A stretch of 33,897 bases of DNA from contig CAMHJT010000012.1 in NCBI GenBank assembly GCA_946185495.1, forward strand, positions 1 through 33,897, in the 5' to 3' direction. Below, piece by piece: positions 16,879 to 24,881 of this stretch. Positions within the stretch are counted from its first letter, which is position 1; the number at the start of each line of letters is the position of its first letter. Position numbers and translations under genes: made by a program. The stretch comes from an uncultured Clostridiaceae bacterium (GTDB taxonomy: Bacteria > Bacillota > Clostridia > Lachnospirales > Lachnospiraceae). The notes beneath the pieces are model-generated. The model made no database searches. It was not told the DNA's origin and saw only the letters and a program-made list of their open reading frames with translations.

Positions 16879-18237
16879 ATGAATATAATTATTGTGGGCT
16901 GCGGCAGGGTGTCCTATACCCTGGTCGAGCAGCTGATCGGTGATAATCACAGCATCGTCGTCGTAGATGAAGACGATGCTAAGGTACAATATTTTACAGA
17001 AGAGCTCGACGTTATGGGCGTTGTAGGCAACGGAGTGGATTACCAGACGCTTCTGGAAGCCGGCATTGAGCACACGAACCTGCTGATTGCCGCCACCGGC
17101 GTGGATGAACAGAACCTGCTGTGCTGCGTGCTCGCCAAGAAGCTGGAGTTCTGCAAGACCATCGCCTGCGTGCGCAATCCCATTTACAATACCGAGATCG
17201 GATTTCTGCGCAAGGAATTGGGCCTTTCCATGATCCTCAACCCGGAGCTGATCGCTGCCAATGAGATCGCCCGCATCTTCCAGTTTCCGCCGGAGATCAA
17301 GATCGACACCTTTACCAGAGGACGGATCGAGCTTCTGCACCTGAAGATCACAAGGGACTGCCTGCTCAACAACTATCCCTTAAAATATATCCACACAAGG
17401 CTGAAATGCAATGTCTTAGTCTGCATTGTGATCCGGGAGGACGACGTTTTTATTCCAAGCATCGATTTTGTATTCCGGACAGATGACACCATCGTCATCA
17501 TCGCCAATCCCGCGGAGGCAGACTCCTTTTTCCTGAAGATCGGCCTGCATACCAGCCGGGCCCGCACAGCCATGATCGTCGGCGGCGGCACCGTCGGATA
17601 CTATCTGGCCAGGCGCCTTCTGGAGGTCGGGATCAAGACCAAGATCATTGAAATTGACAGCCGCCGCTGCAACGAATTGAGCGAGCAGCTTCCCGGCGCG
17701 TCCATCGTGAACGGGGACGGCTCAGATGAACACCTTCTGGCACAGGAGGGCATCGGAACTGTAGACGCGTTCGCGGCGCTCACCGGCATTGACGAGGAGA
17801 ATGTGCTGCTCTCCCTCTACGCCAAGGGCATATCCAGAGGCAGCATTGTGACCAAGATCAACCGCACCTATTACAGCGGCGTACTCAACAACATACAGCT
17901 TGACTCCGTGATCTTTCCGAGCTTCCTCACCGCGGACTACATCACAAAATATGTCCGCTCGATGAACCAGCGGACGGACAGCAATATGGAGAACCTGTTC
18001 AAGCTGGAAAACGGCCGGGCGGAGGCCCTGGAATTTTTTATCACCGAACCCTCCATCGTCACCGATACCCCGATCCGCCAGCTCAAGCTGAAATCGGACC
18101 TCATCATCTGCTCGATCACGCGAAACGGACATGTGATCATTCCGGGCGGACATGACGAGCTGAAGGTCGGAGACGCCGTGATCATCATTACCACGCGATC
18201 GATATTTTATGATATAAAGGATATAATAAAGCGATGA
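16879..18237 (+). CDS. trkA: Trk potassium uptake regulatory subunit
   Basis: 452 aa from the ATG at 16879 (MNIIIVGCG) with GGAGG 5 bases upstream; the frame opens 13 codons earlier without a ribosome site. It has the usual double RCK layout: Rossmann domain 1 (about 1-130), TrkA_C 1 (about 140-220), Rossmann domain 2 (about 232-360, MIVGGGTVGYYLARRL) and TrkA_C 2 (to 450). TrkA binds NAD(H)/ATP at the cytoplasmic face and gates TrkH. In the first Rossmann motif the third glycine is Ser (GCGRVS), while the second motif is canonical. The stop overlaps the trkH start by 4 bp (ATGA), so the pair is coupled. Confidence 0.96.
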   Translation: MNIIIVGCGRVSYTLVEQLIGDNHSIVVVDEDDAKVQYFTEELDVMGVVGNGVDYQTLLEAGIEHTNLLIAATGVDEQNLLCCVLAKKLEFCKTIACVRNPIYNTEIGFLRKELGLSMILNPELIAANEIARIFQFPPEIKIDTFTRGRIELLHLKITRDCLLNNYPLKYIHTRLKCNVLVCIVIREDDVFIPSIDFVFRTDDTIVIIANPAEADSFFLKIGLHTSRARTAMIVGGGTVGYYLARRLLEVGIKTKIIEIDSRRCNELSEQLPGASIVNGDGSDEHLLAQEGIGTVDAFAALTGIDEENVLLSLYAKGISRGSIVTKINRTYYSGVLNNIQLDSVIFPSFLTADYITKYVRSMNQRTDSNMENLFKLENGRAEALEFFITEPSIVTDTPIRQLKLKSDLIICSITRNGHVIIPGGHDELKVGDAVIIITTRSIFYDIKDIIKR

Positions 18238-19676
18238 ATCTGATCATTTTACTGTACATTATCGGCTGGGTCCTGCAGATCGAAGCGCTGTTTTTGACAG
18301 TGCCGGCCATTGTGGGAGTATGCTACCACGAATACAACTGCTCTATCTCCTATATGATTGTCGCAGTAGTCTGTCTGGTTTTAGGCTATTTTCTCCGCCA
18401 GCAGAAATTCGATGCCAATGATATCTATCCCAGAGAGGGGTTTGTAGCCGTCTCGCTGAGCTGGATCTTCCTAAGCCTGTTCGGATGCCTGCCTTTTTTG
18501 CTGACAGGGGAGATCCCAGGCTTTATCAACGCCTGGTTTGAGACTGTCTCCGGGCTGACAACGACCGGCGCCAGCATCCTCTCCGACGTGGAGGCTCTGT
18601 CCCATGCCAGCATTTTCTGGCGCAGCTTTACCCATTGGATCGGAGGAATGGGCGTATTTATCATCATGCTCGCCATCATGCCCTTAGCCGGCGCACACAG
18701 CATGAACCTGATGCGCGCGGAAAGTCCCGGTCCCTCCGTCGGCAAATTCCTGCCCAAGATCCGCGACACCGCGATCCTGACCTACGGTATCTACATCACG
18801 ATCACAGTCATCATCTGCGCCGCCTACCTGATCAGCGGAATGAGCCTGTTCGAGGCGCTGACCATGACCTTTGGAACCGTGGGCACCGGCGGCTTCGGCA
18901 TCTACAACGATTCCGCTGCCTCCTTCACGCCCCTTCAGCAGGATCTGATGACCATCTTCATGATCCTGTGCGGAGTGAATTATAATATATATTTCTGCCT
19001 AGTGTTCAAACGGTTTAAGGAGATCTTCTCCTTCGAGGAGGTGCGGACTTATTTCCTGATCATATTTGCCAGCTCTGGCATCATCGCGTGGAACATCCGG
19101 CACCTGTATCCCACCGTGGAGGAACGGCTCCGGCACGCGTTTTTCCAGGTAGGCTCCATCATCACCACCAGCGGGTTTTCCACAGTGGACTTTGACCTGT
19201 GGCCGCAGCTTTCCCGAAACATCATCATTCTCCTGATGTTTATCGGCGCCTGCGCTGGCAGCACCGGCGGCGGCATGAAAGTCTCCCGGATCCTCATCCT
19301 GCTCAAATCCGTCCAGGACGAGCTGCACCGGATCATCCACCCGCACCTGATCAAGAAAAAGCATTTCGACAACCGGATTCTGCCGGAGGAGACGCTGCGC
19401 TCCACCAATGCGTTTACAGCCATTTATTTCGTGATCTTCTTCATCTCCGTTCTGCTGATCGGAGTTGACGAGCTTGATTTTACCTCGGACTTTACAGCGG
19501 TCGCCTCCATGATCAACAACATCGGACCGGGCTTAAATTCGGTCGGTCCGACCTGCAATTTTGATGTGTACAGCACCTTTTCCAAATGTGTCCTGATCTT
19601 TGACATGCTGGCCGGGCGACTGGAGCTGTTCCCCGTGCTGATCCTGTTCATGCCGACCTGCTGGAAACGCTACTGA
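18234..19676 (+). CDS. trkH: Trk potassium channel/transporter subunit
   Basis: 480 aa integral membrane protein of the TrkH/KtrB superfamily, which imports K+. Four pore-loop filters are visible in order: SGLTTTGAS near 100, GTVGTGGFG near 220, ITTSGFSTVD near 312, and NNIGPGLNSVGP near 425. Hydrophobic spans flank each loop. The end (RLELFPVLILFMPTCWKRY) is the normal family terminus. The start is the ATG inside ATGA shared with the trkA stop. There is no strong terminator right after the gene; the big hairpin at 20024-20081 probably ends this unit. Confidence 0.97.
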   Translation: MNLIILLYIIGWVLQIEALFLTVPAIVGVCYHEYNCSISYMIVAVVCLVLGYFLRQQKFDANDIYPREGFVAVSLSWIFLSLFGCLPFLLTGEIPGFINAWFETVSGLTTTGASILSDVEALSHASIFWRSFTHWIGGMGVFIIMLAIMPLAGAHSMNLMRAESPGPSVGKFLPKIRDTAILTYGIYITITVIICAAYLISGMSLFEALTMTFGTVGTGGFGIYNDSAASFTPLQQDLMTIFMILCGVNYNIYFCLVFKRFKEIFSFEEVRTYFLIIFASSGIIAWNIRHLYPTVEERLRHAFFQVGSIITTSGFSTVDFDLWPQLSRNIIILLMFIGACAGSTGGGMKVSRILILLKSVQDELHRIIHPHLIKKKHFDNRILPEETLRSTNAFTAIYFVIFFISVLLIGVDELDFTSDFTAVASMINNIGPGLNSVGPTCNFDVYSTFSKCVLIFDMLAGRLELFPVLILFMPTCWKRY

Positions 19677-19792
19677 GAATCAACCCGCGCCGCTTTTCCA
19701 TCGAATCGTGTCGAAAGATACAGAAAAAAAGCGTGAAACGGCTGCATCCATTTGTGCCAAACTATGCTATGATACTTGCAGGAGGATACCAT

Positions 19793-20002
19793 ATGGAAGT
19801 ACAAGCCGATAAGCTCTTAATGAACCTGGAAGCAGAAGGCCAGCAGATTGCATCCTGCCGCAAAGCAGCCATGGAGCTGCTGAAGTCCGGCGGAGAAGTG
19901 GATTGTGAAAAAATGCAGTCCCTGTGCCGGCAGATCAATGAACATCTCACTGCATTCGATCAGATCAGTGAGCAGCTGGCCATCCTGGAAAACACCCGAT
20001 AG
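19793..20002 (+). CDS. Small helical protein, unknown
   Basis: 69 aa from the ATG at 19793, which has AGGAGG 8 bases upstream; an alternative start at 19733 lacks a ribosome site. The sequence is soluble and helical with heptad-like hydrophobics (LLMNLEAEGQQIASC, INEHLTAFDQISEQLAIL) and cysteines at about 22, 38 and 45. I do not recognise the family. It is separated from trkH by 116 bp and closed by the strong terminator that follows, so it may be the last gene of the Trk unit or have its own promoter near TATGAT (about 19768). Confidence 0.7.
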   Translation: MEVQADKLLMNLEAEGQQIASCRKAAMELLKSGGEVDCEKMQSLCRQINEHLTAFDQISEQLAILENTR

Positions 20003-20023
20003 GCAGGGAGCGCATCCCCGCGC

Positions 20024-20081
20024 AAAACGAAACCGGCAGCGGTTCAGATGATTGTCTGAACCGCTGCCGGTTTCGTTTTTT
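20024..20081. terminator. Very strong intrinsic terminator (bidirectional)
   Basis: AAAACGAAACCGGCAGCGGT... pairs with ...ACCGCTGCCGGTTTCGTTTT: 25-bp arms (20024-20048 and 20055-20079), a 6-nt loop and six T on the plus strand. It ends the plus-strand unit; on the minus strand it can also stop the GGDEF gene transcript, with a shorter T-run. Confidence 0.95.
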
Positions 20082-20146
20082 AATCCCGCAGCCCTCATGC
20101 CACGGACAGGCTGCCGTTTCCTGAAATCCGGCCCATACGCTGGTTC

Positions 20147-21598
20147 TCAGATCTTCTTCCCATGCATATGCATGCAGGCTGTCAGGTGCCTGGCCAGAAA
20201 ATACATGATCCCGCACTCATCCTCCTGCCAGAGCCGCTGGCTTCGCGGCTCCGCGCAGACCAGATACCCGTATAGCGTTCCCTCCAGTTCCATCCGGAGC
20301 ATCATCACCGCGCAGGTCTTCTGCCGTTCCAACGCCGCATACAACTTCGGACAGGGCTTTCTGAGCCCTTCGATCGTGCTGTCCGTATACAGATCCTCCG
20401 CCATCACCTGCGTGATATCGCTGACGTCCTCCTTCATGCCGGCGTCGCTGACAGACCTCATCACGCCTTCAGCATCGACATAGTACAGATAGCTGATCCG
20501 CAGCTCCTCCACCAGAACGGGCATGAGCGCCTTCAGCTGCTCCTCAAATCCCCGGGCAGCGTCCGCGCGCGCGATCAGCTGATGAATCACCGTATATACC
20601 CCGTGACGGACCTTATCCCTGATCTCAAGGCTTCCATATTTCTCCTCCACATAGATCACATAGCAGTTCCGCCCCTTGTCCTTGCCCCGGTATAGCGTCT
20701 TGTCGATCAGCTTAAACAGCGTATCAAAATCCCCCGCGTCCTCCGGGTAGGAAGCACAGCCGGAGGTGCCCGTCACAAACAGGCTGCTGCCTCCCGCAAT
20801 AAAATTCTTGCGGAGAATCCTCCGCTCCTCATAGAGCTCCTTAAAAAACCGCTTCTTATCCTCATATGACCTGTCCCGCAGATTGATGACCAGCAGCTCG
20901 TCCCCGCCAAACCTGCCCACAACGCCGTAGCCGTCCGTACACTCCGCCAGCTCCTTCGCCACATTCATCAGTACAAGATCTCCCACATGATGTCCATAGG
21001 TATCATTTATATACTTAAAATTATCCAGGTCGACGATCGTAAAGGTAAACGGCGTCCCGGACGCGATCAGCGCCTTGGCAAAATCCAGGATATAAGCTCT
21101 TGTAAAAATCCCTGTCAGGGAATCCAGCATCGTGTCAAGCCGCACCTCGTCCAAAAGCTGATCAAAATACGGATACCTCCTAAGCCTCTCCACCGTGTAC
21201 ATGGCCTGCGCCAGTTCCCGCTCATTCTTCCGCCGCATTACATCGGTAATATCAAGAAAACTGCCGACAAGGCCGATAATCTCTCCCTGCCCGCCGTAAA
21301 GCGGGCGCTTGGACGCGATGATGTCCCGCTCCTGTCCATGCACCATGCATTTGCCCTGCACCTTGTAGGTGCTCTCTCCCGCTAGCACCCGCAGTTCATC
21401 CTGCCTGAATGGTTCCGGATCGCTGTGCCATCCCATATCCTCATCTGTCTTTCCAATCAGCAGATCTGCCGACTCAAAGCCGTAAAAATCCAGGAATGCC
21501 TGGTTGGCGCCCACAAACCTTCTCTGCTTGTCCTTCCAGAACACGCAGTCCTGTGCCGTATTGATAATCTGCTCAAATGTGGAAGCTGTCATTCCCAT
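20147..21598 (-). CDS. PAS-GGDEF diguanylate cyclase with C-terminal GAF-like domain
   Basis: 483 aa. I take the ATG at 21598, because AGAGGA is 6 bases before it; the ATG at 21604 abuts that site. Order: PAS domain (about 5-120; TAQDCVFWKD, GANQAFLDFYG, VGSFLDITD), a linker helix, GGDEF domain (about 150-315; DSLTGIFTRAY, VDLDNFKYINDTYGHHVGD, GRFGGDELLV), then about 150 residues with a GAF-like pattern. The signature is GGDEL at about 231-235, a tolerated variant, with metal Asp in VDLDNF. The RxxD inhibitory site expected 5 residues upstream is absent (DGYG), so product inhibition is unlikely. It should make c-di-GMP in response to a PAS ligand. It lies 76 bp after the C39-like gene, probably co-transcribed. 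Confidence 0.93.
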   Translation of the reverse strand: MGMTASTFEQIINTAQDCVFWKDKQRRFVGANQAFLDFYGFESADLLIGKTDEDMGWHSDPEPFRQDELRVLAGESTYKVQGKCMVHGQERDIIASKRPLYGGQGEIIGLVGSFLDITDVMRRKNERELAQAMYTVERLRRYPYFDQLLDEVRLDTMLDSLTGIFTRAYILDFAKALIASGTPFTFTIVDLDNFKYINDTYGHHVGDLVLMNVAKELAECTDGYGVVGRFGGDELLVINLRDRSYEDKKRFFKELYEERRILRKNFIAGGSSLFVTGTSGCASYPEDAGDFDTLFKLIDKTLYRGKDKGRNCYVIYVEEKYGSLEIRDKVRHGVYTVIHQLIARADAARGFEEQLKALMPVLVEELRISYLYYVDAEGVMRSVSDAGMKEDVSDITQVMAEDLYTDSTIEGLRKPCPKLYAALERQKTCAVMMLRMELEGTLYGYLVCAEPRSQRLWQEDECGIMYFLARHLTACMHMHGKKI

Positions 21599-21674
21599 AT
21601 GCATTCCTCTTCTTTCTATAAATGTCCGGCCTGCACCATCCGGTATATAACAGATTCTTCAAAGGGTAACCTGT

Positions 21675-22865
21675 TTACTGCCCTTCTGTCTCCCCGTCCC
21701 CGGTCTGCTGTCCTTCCGTCCCGCCGTCCCCGGTCTGCTGCCCTTCTGTCTCCCCGCCCCCGGTCTGCTGTCCTTCCGTCCCGCCGTCCCCGGTCTGCTG
21801 CCCTTCCGTCTCGCCGTCCCCGGTCTGCTGCCCTTCCGTCTCGCCGCTCGCGGTTTTGATACCCGCGCCGATCGCCCACATATTGCAGATCTGGGACTCC
21901 AGCCTCTGGTAATCCCATCCCACGCTGCTGCGGGCCTCGCTGGCAGGATCATGCACGTAAAACAGGCCGTTCTCATAGCCGCAGATCAGAAGGAAGCTTC
22001 CCTTCTTCGTAAAATCGCCGGATTCCATAGAGCAGATGATCAGCTTGCCATTCTCCAGTGCCTCCACCATGCGCTCCTTGCTCAAGGACAGCTCCTCGGA
22101 GGTCAGCCCGAGCGCAACGGCACCCTCTGTCATCAATGTCCAGAAGGTTTCATTGTTCTCGCCCATGTATCCCTTCTCCATGCTGAAATCCGCAATCCGG
22201 ATCGGATTCATGCTTCCGTCCTTCATCAGCCAGGTATAGGCCATGGACAGGCAGCAGGGCGCGCAGCCTGTGATCGCCACCACGCTGCTCCCGTAATCCG
22301 CGTATCCCCAGCGCTCATCATACTGGAGGTAAAGCGGCACCTCCTTATCCGGCACGTCCAGGCTGAAATCCCCGTCAAATACGGTATTGATCTTCGCCGG
22401 ATAGCTGACCGCGTACTGCTTGAGCTCCGAATTCACTGCCAGATGCATAAGGATGCTGTCAGGATACACCGCAGCGCTCTCATAGACCGCATGAATGTCA
22501 CTGTCCGTCTTTCCCTGCTCCTTCAAAAGCGCAAGGGCTTCCTCCCTGTCTGCCGGAAGCTCCTTCGCAAGAATCTCCTCCGGAATATCCGCGCGGATCT
22601 CCTCCGTCGTTGCGGTCTCAATGCTCACCTCTGTGGTCTGCGCCTCCTTATCCTTCGACTTGTCGTGAAAATGCTTCCATATGCCCGTGATCATCTTAAT
22701 GATCCCGACCAGGATCAGAACCAGAACCAGAACCAGAATACTGATCCGGATGATGATCCTGCGCATCCTGCGCTTTCTCTTGCGCTCCCTTGCCTCACGC
22801 CTCCGCCTTCTGGCTCGTCTCTCCATTTCTATCTCTTCCGGTGTCAATGCTTCATAATCTTCCAT
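21675..22865 (-). CDS. Membrane-anchored C39-like (papain-fold) peptidase
   Basis: 396 aa from the ATG at 22865 (AAGGTGGG 8 bases upstream; a GTG four codons earlier is less likely). A very Arg/Lys-rich cytoplasmic N-terminus (15-36) precedes a membrane span (about 37-60), so the rest is extracellular. The C39-like domain starts at VPLYLQYDERWGYADYG. The probable catalytic Cys is in ITGCAPCC (about 201), with His in FYVHDPA near 305. Such proteins are classed as peptidase_C39_2; their substrates are mostly unknown. The C-terminus carries about six decapeptide repeats ETEGQQTGDG, probably a flexible surface tail. The domain call is good; activity is inferred. Confidence 0.88.
   Translation of the reverse strand: MEDYEALTPEEIEMERRARRRRREARERKRKRRMRRIIIRISILVLVLVLILVGIIKMITGIWKHFHDKSKDKEAQTTEVSIETATTEEIRADIPEEILAKELPADREEALALLKEQGKTDSDIHAVYESAAVYPDSILMHLAVNSELKQYAVSYPAKINTVFDGDFSLDVPDKEVPLYLQYDERWGYADYGSSVVAITGCAPCCLSMAYTWLMKDGSMNPIRIADFSMEKGYMGENNETFWTLMTEGAVALGLTSEELSLSKERMVEALENGKLIICSMESGDFTKKGSFLLICGYENGLFYVHDPASEARSSVGWDYQRLESQICNMWAIGAGIKTASGETEGQQTGDGETEGQQTGDGGTEGQQTGGGETEGQQTGDGGTEGQQTGDGETEGQ
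21678..21844 (-). repeat. 30-bp coding minisatellite
   Basis: About 5.6 copies of a 30-bp unit encode (G/E)-T-E-G-Q-Q-T-G-(D/G)-G. Units differ by single bases. Period divisible by 3 keeps the frame, so copy number can change without breaking the protein. Confidence 0.92.
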
Positions 22866-22920
22866 CCTTCGTCCCACCTTTTATCATAAATCCTCTTTAC
22901 TGCAACTGTATATCACAACA

Positions 22921-22948
22921 AGTATAACACGAAATCTGATAAAAGAAA
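22921..22948 (-). promoter_or_regulatory. Promoter for C39-like/GGDEF unit
   Basis: Minus strand: TTTCTT (22943-22948), 16 bp, TATACT (22921-22926) with an extended TGT just before the -10. About 55 nt before the ATG at 22865. Confidence 0.6.
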
Positions 22949-22992
22949 GTGAAAAAACAAAAAAATATTATTTTAATTCCATGCAGAGATTC

Positions 22993-23022
22993 TTGCGCTC
23001 CCCGAACAACCTGTGCTATATT
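22993..23022 (+). promoter_or_regulatory. Promoter for HerA-like ATPase gene
   Basis: TTGCGC (22993-22998), 18 bp, TATATT (23017-23022) with TGC directly upstream forming an extended -10. It leaves a leader of about 100 nt before the ATG at 23131. Confidence 0.55.
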
Positions 23023-23130
23023 AAAATAAGGTATTGCGGTCTGGCGGAGATCATGAACCGGAATATACCGCCGGATCAAACAACAATAACGACATGCTGC
23101 CTTGGAAATGGCAGCGCAAGGAGGTTTATT

Positions 23131-24804
23131 ATGTATAGTGATGGAAAAATATGGATCGGAACATCCAATGATGAAAAGGTATATATCTATCCGAAAATGG
23201 CAAACCGCCACGGGCTGATCGCGGGCGCGACAGGAACCGGCAAGACCGTAACGCTTAAAGTCCTCGCGGAATCCTTCAGCGACTGCGGCGTCCCCGTCTT
23301 CTTTGCCGATGTCAAGGGAGACCTGTCCGCGATGTGCTGTCCCGGCTCCGCAACCGCATCGATTCAGGAGAAGCTTACGTCCATGGGGCTTGCGCAGGCT
23401 GGCTTTTCCTTCCACGGATATCCCACAGTATTCTGGGATGTCTATGAGGAATTCGGACTGCCGCTTCGCACCACGATCTCGGAGATGGGACCGCTGCTTT
23501 TATCCCGCATCATGAACCTGACAGAGACACAGTCCAATGTGCTCACCGTTGTCTTCAAGATCGCCGATGACGAAGGGCTCTTACTGATCGACACCAAGGA
23601 TCTGCGCGCCATGTTGCAGTATGTGGCTGAGAATGCCTCGGAGTATTCCCTGAGATACGGCAATCTGGCAAAACAGAGCATTGGCGCCATCACCAGGGCT
23701 GTCGTGGCGCTGGAGTCGGAGGGGGGCGAGCTGTTCTTCGGCGAGCCTGCCCTCAATATCCGGGACTGGATCTGTACCGACTGCAACGGCAAGGGCATGA
23801 TCGAGGTGCTGGACTGCCGGAAACTGATCCAGAACCCTACCATGTACGCCACCTTCCTGCTCTGGATGATGTCGGAATTATTTGAGACACTTCCGGAGGC
23901 TGGAGACCTCGACAAGCCGCGGATGATCTTCTTCTTTGACGAGGCGCACCTTCTCTTTGAAAATGCCTCCAAGCCGTTAAAGTCCAAGATTGAACAGGTG
24001 GTCAAGCTGATCCGCTCCAAAGGCGTCGGCATTTATTTCGTCACCCAGAAGCCATCGGATATACCGGACGGCGTCCTTTCCCAGCTCGGCAATAAGGTAC
24101 AGCACGCTCTGCGCGCCTACACGCCCGCGGAACAGAAGGCTGTCAAGGCGGCAGCCCAGTCCTACCGCGTGAACGACGCCTTTGACACCTATACCACCCT
24201 GCTGGAGCTTGGCATCGGGGAAGCGCTCGTGTCAGTACTCGACGAACAGGGCGTTCCCACTATGGTCAGAAGATGCCAGATTCTTCCACCGCAGAGCCAG
24301 CTCGGCGCGATCGATGAAGCGATCCGACAGCGGGAGATCCAAAACAGCCCGCTCTATGTGCGTTACGCCGAAGCCTTTGACAGGGATTCCGCCTATGAAT
24401 TTCTGAACAGGCAGGCCATCCGTCAGGCTGAGGAACGGGAGCAGCAGGCACAGGCAGCCGCAGAGGAAAAACAGCGCCTCAAGGAAGAGGCGGCGGCCGA
24501 GAAGCAGCGCCAGCGTGAGGATGCCGCAGCCGAAAGGCAACGCCAGCGTGAGGAAGCAGCGGCCGAAAGGCAGCGGCTTAAGGAGGAGGCTGCAGCGCGA
24601 AAAGCCGAGGAAAAGAAAGCCGAGGCGAAGAACAAGGCCGTCAAGCAGACCATGAACCGCGTAGCAGGATCAGCGGCAGGCACCGTCGGCCGCGAGCTCG
24701 GCAACCAGGTAGGGAAATCCATCGGAGGAAGCTTTGGAAAACGGCTTGGCGGAAATGTGGGCGCCACGCTGGGACGCGGCCTGCTCAGTACTTTCTTGAA
24801 ATAA
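23131..24804 (+). CDS. HerA-like ATPase, DUF853 (YjgR-type)
   Basis: 557 aa from the ATG at 23131 with AAGGAGG 8 bases upstream; 50 earlier open codons lack a start signal. Walker A GATGTGKT at 32-39, VFFADVKGDLSAM (typical DUF853), Walker B MIFFFDEAHLLF near 266-277, then FVTQKPSDIPD and LGNKVQHALRAYTP. Residues about 430-510 are a long Ala/Glu/Gln/Arg coiled coil with a repeated QR-REEAAAE pattern; a Gly-rich tail (SIGGSFGKRLGGNVGATLGRG) ends the protein. DUF853 proteins are HerA/FtsK-like P-loop ATPases with no firmly known role. No NurA nuclease gene is adjacent, so a HerA-NurA pair is not supported. Confidence 0.93.
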   Translation: MYSDGKIWIGTSNDEKVYIYPKMANRHGLIAGATGTGKTVTLKVLAESFSDCGVPVFFADVKGDLSAMCCPGSATASIQEKLTSMGLAQAGFSFHGYPTVFWDVYEEFGLPLRTTISEMGPLLLSRIMNLTETQSNVLTVVFKIADDEGLLLIDTKDLRAMLQYVAENASEYSLRYGNLAKQSIGAITRAVVALESEGGELFFGEPALNIRDWICTDCNGKGMIEVLDCRKLIQNPTMYATFLLWMMSELFETLPEAGDLDKPRMIFFFDEAHLLFENASKPLKSKIEQVVKLIRSKGVGIYFVTQKPSDIPDGVLSQLGNKVQHALRAYTPAEQKAVKAAAQSYRVNDAFDTYTTLLELGIGEALVSVLDEQGVPTMVRRCQILPPQSQLGAIDEAIRQREIQNSPLYVRYAEAFDRDSAYEFLNRQAIRQAEEREQQAQAAAEEKQRLKEEAAAEKQRQREDAAAERQRQREEAAAERQRLKEEAAARKAEEKKAEAKNKAVKQTMNRVAGSAAGTVGRELGNQVGKSIGGSFGKRLGGNVGATLGRGLLSTFLK

Positions 24805-24816
24805 TAACAGGCATTC

Positions 24817-24860
24817 GCGAAAACGATATACTGTTTCGCAATTACCTGATTACCGGTAAT
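24817..24860 (+). promoter_or_regulatory. Inverted repeat and palindrome before the EAL gene
   Basis: GCGAAA (24817-24822) and TTTCGC (24834-24839) flank ACGATATACTG; then comes the perfect 12-bp palindrome ATTACCGGTAAT (24849-24860), immediately before the ribosome site. The block GTTTCGCAATTACCT matches 8681-8695 inverted. A repressor or activator site is possible. Confidence 0.4.
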
Positions 24861-24881
24861 ACATGGGGGGAGGATGCACAT

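Noticed and set aside
21678-21844. CRISPR array
   Set aside because: The units are contiguous 30-bp repeats without unique spacers and lie in frame within a coding sequence.
23131-24804. HerA-NurA defence or end-resection pair
   Set aside because: No NurA-like nuclease or Sir2 partner gene is adjacent; the sequence fits the DUF853 branch instead.
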